Positions 25,910 through 34,930 of a stretch of DNA of 64,000 bases are shown piece after piece. Source of the DNA: CALNXN01 sp942490645. Lineage in GTDB: Bacteria > Pseudomonadota > Alphaproteobacteria > Rhodobacterales > Rhodobacteraceae. The notes below the pieces were generated by a model. The model made no database searches. It was not told where the DNA came from and saw only the letters and a program-made list of their open reading frames with translations. Location of the stretch: positions 376,339-440,338 of the forward strand of contig CALNXN010000011.1 in assembly GCA_942490645.1 (NCBI GenBank), given 5' to 3'. The translations under genes were made by a program, and so were the position numbers. The first letter of the stretch is position 1, and the number at the start of each line of letters is the position of its first letter.

Positions 25910-26693
25910 GACGCAGCTGGATTTGACCCATGCCGCTATGGAAAACGCGCCAGAAGACGACGCGATGCGGCTACAGTTCTATGACCGGGTGGCGCACACG
26001 GAACTCTTTTTGCTGCTCGAACATGAGCCGGACGCGGCAGAGACCATCACACCGGAACTCTTTGATCTGGGAGAGGCGCAGTACCTGCTGGCCTTTGATC
26101 GTGAAGAACGTCTGGCCCAATTTGTCGGACGCGAGGCACCATATGCTGCGGTTTCCGGCCGCGTGATCGCGCAAATGCTGGATGGGCAGGGTATCGGCAT
26201 CGCGTTGAACCTCGAAGTTGCTCCGTCGTCGATCTTGCTGCCACCGGACGCCATGCAGTGGCTCAGCCAGACATTGGGTCAAACGCCGGACGAGGTCGAA
26301 GCGCGACCGACAGAGCTTTTGGCGCCAAGAGGCCTGCCGGAGCAATTACTTTCAACGCTTGACACGCGACTGGCAAGTGCGATGGGGCTGGCGCAATCCG
26401 CCTATCTCGCCCGAGTGCGATATGAGACCGGTGGACAGGGGCACATACTGGGTTTTGTCGGCGCAGTCCCGCAGGCCAAGGGTGCGTTGACCCAGCTTGC
26501 GAGCGAGGCGCTGACCTTTTCCGGGATCGAAGCAGGTGCCATGGATGTGGCGTTTTTTGCGCCGGGTGATCCGATTGTCGCACGGCTCAACCGCGTCGGG
26601 TTGCGGTTCGATCTGCCACAGCCTGAAAGCGCCAGTGAGAACGCCCGGCCTGTACCAGGAAGCGATCCCGAAAAGCCACCGATCCTCAGATAG
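25899..26693 (+). CDS. SseB family protein
   Basis: A 264-residue protein matching the SseB N-terminal domain pattern (YDRVAHTELFLLLEHEP near residue 28 and LAFDREERLAQFVG near 65). The C-terminal SseB-like half begins after DEVEARPTELLAP. It is acidic, with no signal or membrane segment. The family is named for an E. coli enhancer of serine sensitivity and has no established biochemistry. It is co-transcribed with the UDG gene. Confidence 0.75.
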   Translation: MELETQLDLTHAAMENAPEDDAMRLQFYDRVAHTELFLLLEHEPDAAETITPELFDLGEAQYLLAFDREERLAQFVGREAPYAAVSGRVIAQMLDGQGIGIALNLEVAPSSILLPPDAMQWLSQTLGQTPDEVEARPTELLAPRGLPEQLLSTLDTRLASAMGLAQSAYLARVRYETGGQGHILGFVGAVPQAKGALTQLASEALTFSGIEAGAMDVAFFAPGDPIVARLNRVGLRFDLPQPESASENARPVPGSDPEKPPILR

Positions 26694-26846
26694 CGGCATA
26701 TTGTAACAACCGATCACGCATTTAGCTGTGTTTTCACAAGCCTGAGAGAACACCGCAACAGGGGTGTCACGGGCAAATCTTTCCGCTTAGTTGGCTTCTA
26801 TCGCAGCAAGCGCACCACCGCGTTGCCTCACCATAGGAGACTGTCC

Positions 26847-27371
26847 ATGACCCGTTTTTCCATAACAATCGCCGCCGCCGCCACGGCCCTGACGTTTGCC
26901 ACGGCAGCATTTGCCGGGCCACAATACGTCGACAATACCGGCTTCGCTGTGTCTGGCTATGATGTCGTGGCCTATTTCGACCTTGAACAATCAGCCGTCG
27001 GCGTGGCGCAACCGGCTGCGGTGCCCGGCGACAAGGACATCACATCCGACTACAATGGCGCCACATTCGCGTTTTCCTCAGCGGAAAACAAGGCGCGCTT
27101 TGACGCCAACCCCGAGGCCTTCGTTCCGCAATATGATGGGCATTGCGCCTACGGTGTCTCCAAAGGTGGCAAGGTTCCGGGCAACCCTAATCTGTGGCGC
27201 ATTGTGGATGGAAAACTGTTCTTGAACATCACAAAAAACGTTGTGGGCTTTTGGGAAGAAGATATTCCCGCTAACATCTCCTTGGCGGAAAACAATTGGG
27301 TCAGCATCGAACCTACGGATGCATCTGACCGGCCCATTCCGCAGTTTGAAAGCATGGCACCTACGGAGTGA
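26847..27371 (+). CDS. YHS domain-containing secreted protein
   Basis: A 174-residue protein with a Sec signal peptide (about 23 residues, cleaved near AFA-GP). A YHS-like domain follows, including SGYDVVAYF near residue 37, a DYNGATFAFSSAENKARF segment, and YDGHCAYGVSKGGKVPG. YHS domains often bind metals through Cys/His residues. The start is fixed by AGGAGA 6 bases upstream. The stop overlaps the GTG of the rhodanese gene, so these are co-expressed. Confidence 0.85.
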   Translation: MTRFSITIAAAATALTFATAAFAGPQYVDNTGFAVSGYDVVAYFDLEQSAVGVAQPAAVPGDKDITSDYNGATFAFSSAENKARFDANPEAFVPQYDGHCAYGVSKGGKVPGNPNLWRIVDGKLFLNITKNVVGFWEEDIPANISLAENNWVSIEPTDASDRPIPQFESMAPTE

Positions 27372-27859
27372 ACGTGACGCAAACGCTGCAAAGCAAGACA
27401 CGGCCGTCGGGTTCGACCCGGCGGCGCATTCTTTTTGGCGGCGGGGTCGCGATTTTGACCGCCGGGGCCGTGTCTGCGCGCTGGTTCAACATATGGGCGG
27501 AAACGGGCGATACGGCACTTTCCGCGCCTGATGCGCACAAGGCTGCAATTACGGGTGACATCATTCTGGTTGATATTCGCCGCCCTGACGAATGGTCCCT
27601 GACGGGCGTCGGAGAGGGAGCCGTGTTGATTGATATGCGCCGCCCGGATTTCGTCGACGCGCTTTCTGCGGCGGTCAATGGTGACCACGATCGCCCGATC
27701 GCGCTGATCTGTGCGCGCGGGGTCCGGTCCCGTCGATTGGGGGCGCAACTGGCACAGGCCGGGTTCAGCGCCATTCTCGACGTGTCCGAAGGGATGCTTG
27801 GCTCCGGCGCTGGTCCGGGGTGGGTCAAACGGGGTTTGCCCGTCGTGCGTGTCAACTGA
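27368..27859 (+). CDS. Rhodanese-like domain protein, exported or membrane-anchored
   Basis: A 163-residue protein with an N-terminal RRR-led hydrophobic segment (about residues 18-40), possibly a Tat/Sec signal or anchor. A rhodanese domain follows, with the catalytic loop ICARGVRSR that carries the persulfide cysteine. It would transfer sulfane sulfur in the periplasm. The GTG start at 27368 overlaps the YHS stop; a second GTG at 27374 is possible. Linkage of YHS and rhodanese proteins hints at a shared sulfur or metal role (inference). Confidence 0.85.
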   Translation: MNVTQTLQSKTRPSGSTRRRILFGGGVAILTAGAVSARWFNIWAETGDTALSAPDAHKAAITGDIILVDIRRPDEWSLTGVGEGAVLIDMRRPDFVDALSAAVNGDHDRPIALICARGVRSRRLGAQLAQAGFSAILDVSEGMLGSGAGPGWVKRGLPVVRVN

Positions 27860-27866
27860 CGTGATC

Positions 27867-28715
27867 ATGGGGCGGATCATTGCAGCGGGCCTTTTTGCTG
27901 CAACGGCTTTTGCCGGGCAACCCGCAGCGGCGGCCTGCGCAAGGGATCCCGCGCCTTGTCAAGTTGCGCTGGGCGAATATCACATTCGCCTGCCCGACGG
28001 ACCGGCCAAAGGCGCTCTGCTATATATCCACGGATTTGGCGGCAATGGGGCCGGCGCATTGCGACCCAAAGAGTGGGTCAACACCGCCTTGTCACGTGGG
28101 TATGCGGTGATCGCGCCTGACGGCCTGCCTTTTGCAGCAGGGCGGCCCAGCGGTTGGTCGTTTTTCCCAGGTCGCGCAAAGAACCGCGATGAACTGGCGT
28201 TTCTGACGTCTGTACGCGACGATGCGGCAGCCCGTTTTGATCTCGATGCGGATGCGATGATCCTGACCGGTTTTTCCATCGGTGGGTCGATGACATCCTA
28301 TGTCGCCTGTGAAGACCCCGACAGTTTTTCTGTGTTCGCGCCGGTCGCGGGAGGGTTTTGGCGACCGCATCCTGACGGGTGCGCAGGCCCTGTGCAGCTT
28401 TTCCATACGCATGGCTGGACGGATACAACTGTTCCGCTTGAGGGCCGGGTGATACGTGGCGAAGACGCCAACGACCCTGCCGCGCTTATTCAAGGTGATA
28501 TCTTTTACACGATGCGCATGTGGCGTGAGGCCAATGAGTGCACCCAGTTGCGCGCGGATCGATTTGTGACGACCGGGCCGTTTCTGCGTCGATCCTGGGA
28601 CAGATGCGCGGACGGCTCCGCGCTTGAGTTTGCGGTTTTCCCCGGTGGTCACGTCGTCCCAGACGGTTGGGCGGATATGATACTCGACTGGGCCGAAGGT
28701 CTCTCGGGCGAATAA
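27867..28715 (+). CDS. LpqC/PHB-depolymerase-like alpha/beta hydrolase, secreted
   Basis: A 282-residue alpha/beta hydrolase with a signal peptide (cleaved near AAA-CARD). The oxyanion region is YIHGFGGNG, the nucleophile elbow is GFSIGGSMTS, and a late GGHVVPDGW holds the catalytic His. It resembles secreted polyester or feruloyl esterase-like enzymes; the substrate is unknown. The start at ATG 27867 is 8 bases after the rhodanese stop; GTG 27861 is an alternative. The stop abuts the convergent opgH gene. Confidence 0.82.
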   Translation: MGRIIAAGLFAATAFAGQPAAAACARDPAPCQVALGEYHIRLPDGPAKGALLYIHGFGGNGAGALRPKEWVNTALSRGYAVIAPDGLPFAAGRPSGWSFFPGRAKNRDELAFLTSVRDDAAARFDLDADAMILTGFSIGGSMTSYVACEDPDSFSVFAPVAGGFWRPHPDGCAGPVQLFHTHGWTDTTVPLEGRVIRGEDANDPAALIQGDIFYTMRMWREANECTQLRADRFVTTGPFLRRSWDRCADGSALEFAVFPGGHVVPDGWADMILDWAEGLSGE

Positions 28716-30599
28716 TCACTCAGCCGGTGTGGCAGGGGCGTCTGCTGCCAGAATAGCCTGCAGTCGCGTACGTTCGCGCCGGGCGCGCAAAACGATGGCA
28801 GGCTCGCGCAGCGTGTTGGGGCTGTCCATACGCAAACCGCGTGGCAAAGCGTCGGCAATCCGAACGGCACTGAGCGCGGACAAGGGCACAGCCAGACACA
28901 GGCTCACAACGATCGGTAAAAGCCACATCGACACCAGCCCCGAAGCCAAGCCAAGCAGCAAGACCACCCCCAGAACCGTTTCGAGCCAGTGAAACCGCAG
29001 CATCGTCGCGAGAGGATAAGACTGAGCGTGGCGGCGCTGGGCCACCCACGCATCTGACCGTCCCATCGCTGCCCGTAACACGGCTCGCGTCTGCTGGATC
29101 ATCAAAACCGGCGCGTAGGCGATCGACAAGGCGACCTCTACACAGAAGGCAACCGCAAAAGCGCGCCGTCCACCGTAGATACGTGTGGCCTTGGGGTGCA
29201 GCGCGATGATCGATGCCCCGACGATTTTGGGCGTTAATAGCATCGCGTACATGATCATCAGGAATACGGCACTGTCGATATGGCTCATGGCGGGGGGCCA
29301 ATCGGGAAACAGGGGGTTGGTCTCGTTGAAATAGCGGATCACGTTGGTTTCTGAATCCTTGCCCAGCAACGCCCAGAAGATCAGCAAAACAAACCACGCA
29401 GGTGACAGAAGGTAACTGACCGCACCGTGCAGCATGTGGAACCGGGAGACCGGATGCAGGCCTTTGGTGCCCAGCAACCGCAAGTGCTGCAGGTTGCCCC
29501 GGCACCAGCGTTGATCACGCAGGACATAATCAATCAATGTGCCGGGTGTCTCTTCAAAGCTGCCAGTGACACGAGGCAGGAACCGCACGCCCCAACCGGC
29601 GCGACGCAGCAATCCGGCTTCGACGAAATCATGGCTCAGGATCAGATCATCGCGTCCTTTGCGACCGCGCAGATGCGGCAGTCCCGCAGATTGAGCAAAA
29701 GCGCGGGTACGGATGATCGCGTTGTGGCCCCAATAGTTGCCTTCGCGACGCGCCCATTTGGCAAGCCCTTCGGCCAGCAACCAACCATAGGCGATGTTGG
29801 AAAACTGCTGCAGGCGCGCAAATACTGTCTGCGCTCCGATCAGCATCGGAAATGTTTGGATCAACCCCGCATCTGGATCAGCGGAAAGTTCGTTGGCCAA
29901 TCGTTGAATGGTACGGCCTGCCATCAGGCTGTCGGCATCCAGCACGACCATTGCGTCATAGGCAGCACCCCATCCGACAATCCAATCCATCAGGTTTCCG
30001 ACCTTCTTGTCGGTGTTCATGGGGCGACGGCGATAATAGACGGCAATGCTGTCGGGCGCGTGAAGGCGAAGGGCGGCAAAGGCGCGCGCCTCCTCTTCAG
30101 CAATCTGGTTATCGGTCGTGTCCGATAGAATGAACAGGTTGAAACGATGCCCCGTTTGCTGGCTTTGCAGGTCCGACAACATAGCGGCGGCATTGCCGAA
30201 CACATCGCTGGGTACTTCGTTGTAGATCGGTACCAAAAGGGCCACGTCCAAGGGTGTGCCGCTTTGCGCCGGGCGTTCGTTGGATGTTTCGCGTGCCAGC
30301 AATCCCGCGATTGCGACACCGACTGTGCTGACCGATAATGTGACCCAGACAAAGGTGGCGCCGATCATGCTAAGCAGCGCCCATTCCAGACCGCTCATCC
30401 CGGTTTCGGCCAGCCATCCATACAGACCGTAAATCAGGCAAATCGTTCCGATCAGCGCAGGCAGGAAGACAGCCGTGCGCCAAAGGGATGCCCCTTTTTC
30501 GGAGTGTGCCGCCACCCGATGCCCAGGCGCTTTGCCCAGATCTTGCGGCACCATGTCCAGAGGCGCGCGAACGGGCATGTTCGGACCGGTTTGGATCAT
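28716..30599 (-). CDS. opgH: OpgH, glucans biosynthesis glucosyltransferase
   Basis: A 627-residue inner-membrane GT2 glucosyltransferase. The catalytic region includes PIYNEVPSDVF, VVLDADSLMAG and the product-binding QRWCRGNLQH, between N- and C-terminal membrane helices. It polymerises UDP-glucose into the backbone of osmoregulated periplasmic glucans. It is shorter than E. coli OpgH (about 847 residues) because terminal cytoplasmic regions are reduced. The start at 30599 gives an ATGA overlap with the opgG stop; an ATG at 30611 is an alternative. Confidence 0.92.
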   Translation of the reverse strand: MIQTGPNMPVRAPLDMVPQDLGKAPGHRVAAHSEKGASLWRTAVFLPALIGTICLIYGLYGWLAETGMSGLEWALLSMIGATFVWVTLSVSTVGVAIAGLLARETSNERPAQSGTPLDVALLVPIYNEVPSDVFGNAAAMLSDLQSQQTGHRFNLFILSDTTDNQIAEEEARAFAALRLHAPDSIAVYYRRRPMNTDKKVGNLMDWIVGWGAAYDAMVVLDADSLMAGRTIQRLANELSADPDAGLIQTFPMLIGAQTVFARLQQFSNIAYGWLLAEGLAKWARREGNYWGHNAIIRTRAFAQSAGLPHLRGRKGRDDLILSHDFVEAGLLRRAGWGVRFLPRVTGSFEETPGTLIDYVLRDQRWCRGNLQHLRLLGTKGLHPVSRFHMLHGAVSYLLSPAWFVLLIFWALLGKDSETNVIRYFNETNPLFPDWPPAMSHIDSAVFLMIMYAMLLTPKIVGASIIALHPKATRIYGGRRAFAVAFCVEVALSIAYAPVLMIQQTRAVLRAAMGRSDAWVAQRRHAQSYPLATMLRFHWLETVLGVVLLLGLASGLVSMWLLPIVVSLCLAVPLSALSAVRIADALPRGLRMDSPNTLREPAIVLRARRERTRLQAILAADAPATPAE

Positions 30600-32122
30600 G
30601 TCCGTGTCCACCGATAAAGCCAGACTTCGGATAGGGGGTCGCCGTTGTGGCGCAGTTGTGCGCGAAATTCGATCAGGGTTTCTTCGCCGGGTTGGAAGGT
30701 AAACGCCAAACGTGGGCCACCTGTTTCGGGGTTGCGTTGCACCAGGCCTTCAGTGGTCTCGCCAGCGCTGCCACGCACAAGAACATCCAACTCCGCTAGG
30801 TCCGCGGGCAGGGCCGCTCCATTCTCGAAATCAATGGCCACGATATTGCCACCCTCTGGGCGTGCGCCGATGGCCGTGCCTAACACCCGCAAGGGCCGGT
30901 CCTCGATCATGCCGGGGTTTGCGCCCCAATCCAACGAGTAACTCATGCTGTGCTCGGTGCCAGCGGGGATCGGGGTCGCAGGGCGCCAATAGGCCACAAT
31001 ATTATCGTAGATTTCGAGGTCGGCGGGGATTTCGACAAGCGTGACCGCGCCTTGTCCCCAACCCTCGTGTGGGGTCACCCAAAGCGATGGCCGCTTGTGA
31101 TAAAGCGCCTCAAGATCGGCATAGTCGGAAAACTTGCGCGGCCTTTGCATCAGCCCAAAGCCGCGCGGATTGCTGTCGGAAAACGCGCTGATCTGGAGGG
31201 TGAGTGGGTTGGACAGTGGCCGCCAGATCACTTCGCCCGCGCCATTGTGGATCAACAGGCCATCGCTGTCATGCACGGCGGGGCGAAAATCCGAGAACCG
31301 CTGGCGCATCGTTTCGTCAAAGAGAAACATCGAAGTCAGCGGCGCGATGCCCACATGGCTCATATCCTGACGCGCAAAAAGGGTCGCGGTGATGTCCATG
31401 CGCAGCGTGTCGCCATGCGTGATGGTAAAGCGATACGCGCCAGTGCAACTGACGCTGTCCAACAAGGCATGCAGAACAATGGACGGTGCGCCGGGTTCCG
31501 GCGTTTCGATCCAGAAGGCGGTGAAATCGGGAAATTCTTCGCCCATCGGGTCGCCAGTTTTCAGCGCAAGACCGCGCGCCGATATCCCATAATTCTGGCC
31601 GGTGCCGATCCCCCTGAAATAGCTCGCACCTTGGAAAACCGCGTATTCCTGGAAAATCCCGGGCTGTTGCAACTCGGCGCGCAAACGCAAACCAGAGTAG
31701 CCCAAGGTGTCGTCGATTTCCACGTCGGGGAATTTGTCTGTGGTGTCGAAAACACCCATGTCGAATTTCAAAAGCCGCTCTGTTCGGTCCTCGACGACAT
31801 GCACTTCGACGGGTTGGGGAAAATACAGGCCGGGTGGGAACACATCTACCCGCTGTGGCGTTTCTGTGCCTTCCCAAAGCGCGTTGCGCCCATCGAACCA
31901 AATCTTGCGGTACTGATCATACGTCAGGTTCCGCCAGCTTTCAGGGATCAACGGACGAGGGGTGTATTCTTGGGCAGCCATTGCCCGCGCGCGGTCCAAA
32001 ACGATGGACGCATCGAAGGGTGCGGCATCGCCCAATTGCAGTCCCGGCTCAGAGGCCAATGCCCCTGTGGGAACAGCGGCCAGCGCCGCCAAAGACTTGA
32101 GAACATCGCGGCGGAGCATCAT
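30596..32122 (-). CDS. opgG: OpgG/OpgD family periplasmic glucan biosynthesis protein
   Basis: A 508-residue periplasmic MdoG-family protein with a twin-arginine-like signal (LRRDVLKSLAALAAV). The beta-sandwich body starts at FDASIVLDRARAMAAQEY, with GTGQNYGISARGLAL and FGLMQRPRKFSDYADLEA motifs. It is needed for glucan release, processing or branching in the periplasm. OpgD is the Tat-exported paralogue; the RR signal leaves G versus D open. It overlaps opgC by 4 bases and opgH by 4 bases. Confidence 0.9.
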   Translation of the reverse strand: MMLRRDVLKSLAALAAVPTGALASEPGLQLGDAAPFDASIVLDRARAMAAQEYTPRPLIPESWRNLTYDQYRKIWFDGRNALWEGTETPQRVDVFPPGLYFPQPVEVHVVEDRTERLLKFDMGVFDTTDKFPDVEIDDTLGYSGLRLRAELQQPGIFQEYAVFQGASYFRGIGTGQNYGISARGLALKTGDPMGEEFPDFTAFWIETPEPGAPSIVLHALLDSVSCTGAYRFTITHGDTLRMDITATLFARQDMSHVGIAPLTSMFLFDETMRQRFSDFRPAVHDSDGLLIHNGAGEVIWRPLSNPLTLQISAFSDSNPRGFGLMQRPRKFSDYADLEALYHKRPSLWVTPHEGWGQGAVTLVEIPADLEIYDNIVAYWRPATPIPAGTEHSMSYSLDWGANPGMIEDRPLRVLGTAIGARPEGGNIVAIDFENGAALPADLAELDVLVRGSAGETTEGLVQRNPETGGPRLAFTFQPGEETLIEFRAQLRHNGDPLSEVWLYRWTRT

Positions 32123-33360
32123 TTCGCCCCTTTCGGTTTCCAGGGCTGTGATTTGAACCAGCCCGCGACATATGCCGTGATCACCAGAACACCTATTCCA
32201 GCGAAGTTGACGGCGACGACCGTCCAGGTGTCACGCCCGATGTTGTCCATCACAAAGCCGCTGACGCGCGCAGTGAACATGCTGACGATAAAGACGGCCA
32301 GTGACTGCTGGCCGACCTTCAGAATGATCGCAAGCACATGTTGCCAACCCCGTGCAAGTGCGCCGGAACCAACGGCCAGCAAGCGCGCACCTTTGTCGCC
32401 AGCGGCAACCCAGCACAGATAGGCAAGTGCCAGAAAATGAAGGTAACGCAGGGGTCCGAAATCAGATTTGTCGAAAAGCCCGCGATTGGCGATGCGCCAG
32501 TCTTTGGCCCATTCAAAACCAAATTCTCGCACACCGATATTGCTGAGCGGGATGTTGGCCAGAACGATGAGCGCCGCGATCCAAATCAAGGTGCGCGTCA
32601 CAGGTGGTTTCGGCAGCCAACCACGCATAAACGCAAAGCCCGTGAAAAACACCAACTGCCAGCCAAACGGGTTGAAATACCACGTCCTGTCGGACCAAGG
32701 CTCTGCGGGCAGCGCGATGTGATGGTCGGCAAACCCGAGCCAGAGCCACAACGCTTCTTGGGCCCAGAGCCAGGTCAACAGCACAAAGCCCGCCACTAGC
32801 CCTAAGTGCACCCGCGAAAGGGCCATCACGATGGGCATCATCATTAGCACGACCATATACATCGGCAGAATGTCGAAATAATTCGGCACATATGTCAGCG
32901 TCAGCAAGCCGACCAACTGCGGCCCCGGATCCGCAAAAAACTTCCACAGGTTCAACGTGCCGATGTAGACCTTGTCATAGGCCTCCGTCATATCAATGGC
33001 GGCAAGGAAGGTGGCCACGGCAAAGAACAAGCCGATGTGCGCCCAATAGACCTGCCACACGCGGAACCCCACGCGTGCGGTGCCGATCTTCCAGCCCATG
33101 CGGTCAAACCCGCGCCCGAACGCGATGGCTGATGCCATGCCGGAGCAGAATACAAAGATTTCGGTGGCGTCCGAAAACCCCCAACGCGCAGGTATCCAAG
33201 ACGTAAAGAAGTTGCCGGGCGTGTGGGCGAACAGGATAATGAACATCGCGATGCCGCGAAAAAAATCGAGCCGCAGATCTCGCACCTTTGCGGCCGCCGC
33301 TGAGGAAGCCGCAGCAGATGTCATCTGAGACGAAATTTGATCAGGGTCGGCAAGTGTCAT
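32119..33360 (-). CDS. opgC: OpgC, glucan succinyl/acyl-modification membrane protein
   Basis: A 413-residue inner-membrane protein with about ten helices of the OpgC/acyltransferase_3-like family. The N-terminus has DLRLDFFRGIAMFIILFAHTPGN and FSDATEIFVFCSG, both typical. It decorates periplasmic glucans with succinyl or similar acyl groups. It is the first gene of the opgC-opgG-opgH operon; its promoter should lie in the 47-base gap upstream or further inside the TPR gene. Confidence 0.9.
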   Translation of the reverse strand: MTLADPDQISSQMTSAAASSAAAAKVRDLRLDFFRGIAMFIILFAHTPGNFFTSWIPARWGFSDATEIFVFCSGMASAIAFGRGFDRMGWKIGTARVGFRVWQVYWAHIGLFFAVATFLAAIDMTEAYDKVYIGTLNLWKFFADPGPQLVGLLTLTYVPNYFDILPMYMVVLMMMPIVMALSRVHLGLVAGFVLLTWLWAQEALWLWLGFADHHIALPAEPWSDRTWYFNPFGWQLVFFTGFAFMRGWLPKPPVTRTLIWIAALIVLANIPLSNIGVREFGFEWAKDWRIANRGLFDKSDFGPLRYLHFLALAYLCWVAAGDKGARLLAVGSGALARGWQHVLAIILKVGQQSLAVFIVSMFTARVSGFVMDNIGRDTWTVVAVNFAGIGVLVITAYVAGWFKSQPWKPKGAK

Positions 33361-33407
33361 GGCCGGTCTCTAATTTGTCTTGTGTCTAATGTCATGCGGT
33401 CAAATCT

Positions 33408-34757
33408 CTATTGCGCGGGGATGCGCCGGATGTCTTGCAGGCTTTCCAAGCGCGTTGCCGAAAAGCGGTCGTGGGCTCCGTCGCGCTGGGCGATGCGCTC
33501 TTGCAGAATGGTTTGCGTTTCTGCGATCCGGCCAGCGCGCAGACCCGCATCAATTGTCATGCGTTCGAAAACATCGCGCTGGGCGTGGCTGCCGCCAATG
33601 GTCTGCATCGCCGGACGGGCCTGGGCCAGGTAAGAAAAGGCCGCGCCATAACGCCCTTCGGCAAAAGCATTCAGCCCTGAAAGCGCTGCGACGCCCGGAT
33701 CAGCGACGCGTTCATTCATTTCGCCGACTTGTGCTGCATCACGCGCAAACCGCGCAGTGAGAGCCGCCTGTGCTTCTGGGCGGTCCGCGCCCGTCAAAGC
33801 CAGCATGTAGTGCAGATCCGCAAACACCAGACATCCATCCGAGGTGCGCGCCTGCGCAAAATCGGCCAGCTCATCCCAGCGCGGACCCACGTTCACACCG
33901 TCCAATTCCAACCGCATCAAAAGCGATGTGGCATTGGCAATATCGCGGTAGTCGTCGGTCTTGTCTGCGCGGATTTGAGCATCATAGAGACCCAAGGCCA
34001 CGTCGGCTTCACCGCGGTCCAGATGCAGCAAAGCCTTGTGCCACCAAACGTGGTAGCGAAAGTTGTTACAATGATCCCATGCGCCGCAATTCTGCTCGAT
34101 CAGGGCGATACCTTCGTCAGGGCGCGCGGTCATGTCATAAACGTGGGCAACCGCGTGAAGACCCCATGCGTCGTCCGGGGCGTGTGCCAAACCCTCGCGC
34201 CCTGTGGCTTCGGCGCGGTCGTATTCGCCGGTTTCTTCCAACGTAAAGGCGTGGCATCCTAACACATAGCCGCGACAGGGATGATCATCTGCATGAGCCA
34301 TCAAGACGTTTTCGATAGAGGCACGCATGCCTATGTGGTCGCCCAGAATAAAGCGTATGCCGTGGCTGACCTTGGCCGAGAGCGTGTCGGAGGGGTTATC
34401 CGCCAAGATCGTTTCCATTGCGGCCACGGCACCACTGGGTGATCCTTGCAACCATCGCTCCAATGCTGTGATCCACAAAGCCTCACGCGGTGCGATCTCT
34501 TGCGCAGTCGCCGCGGTTCTGGCCGCGATGTAGGCGTCCTGCGCTGTGGATATTAATTCTGCACGGCCCATCATCAGCGAAAATATTCCGCGTGCTGCGT
34601 GGCCTAACGCAAATTGTGGGTTTGCCTTGAGGACGTCGCCCAAATGCGTGGGTGTGCTGACACCATGCGCCAGAAAAGCGAGGATCATCTTGTTCCAGTG
34701 AGACAGGCTCTCTTGATCAGTCAGCGAAACAGGGCTGCGGCAAACATCGAACTTCAT
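33408..34757 (-). CDS. Tetratricopeptide repeat protein, TTC38-like
   Basis: About 449 residues of predicted helical repeats without signal peptide. Segments such as GYVLGCHAFTLEETGEYDRA and APDDAWGLHAVAHVYDMTAR, plus the conserved HVWWHKALLHLDRGE, are characteristic of the tetratricopeptide-repeat-38 family found in many alphaproteobacteria. The role is unknown and probably protein-protein interaction. The start is ATG 34757 or 34763. Confidence 0.8.
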   Translation of the reverse strand: MKFDVCRSPVSLTDQESLSHWNKMILAFLAHGVSTPTHLGDVLKANPQFALGHAARGIFSLMMGRAELISTAQDAYIAARTAATAQEIAPREALWITALERWLQGSPSGAVAAMETILADNPSDTLSAKVSHGIRFILGDHIGMRASIENVLMAHADDHPCRGYVLGCHAFTLEETGEYDRAEATGREGLAHAPDDAWGLHAVAHVYDMTARPDEGIALIEQNCGAWDHCNNFRYHVWWHKALLHLDRGEADVALGLYDAQIRADKTDDYRDIANATSLLMRLELDGVNVGPRWDELADFAQARTSDGCLVFADLHYMLALTGADRPEAQAALTARFARDAAQVGEMNERVADPGVAALSGLNAFAEGRYGAAFSYLAQARPAMQTIGGSHAQRDVFERMTIDAGLRAGRIAETQTILQERIAQRDGAHDRFSATRLESLQDIRRIPAQ

Positions 34758-34930
34758 TCTCAAAATCCCCTCAGGACGAGCATTAACGCAATGATGTACA
34801 GCAATATCGACAGTCGCGAAGGGGAACCGAACCCGTCACACGCCAACGTGAAGCGGCGTGTTGAAAACCGGGAATTATTTCATCAATTTCGGGGGTTGTC
34901 GGCGAAAACCAGCGAACTCTGACAGCACGC

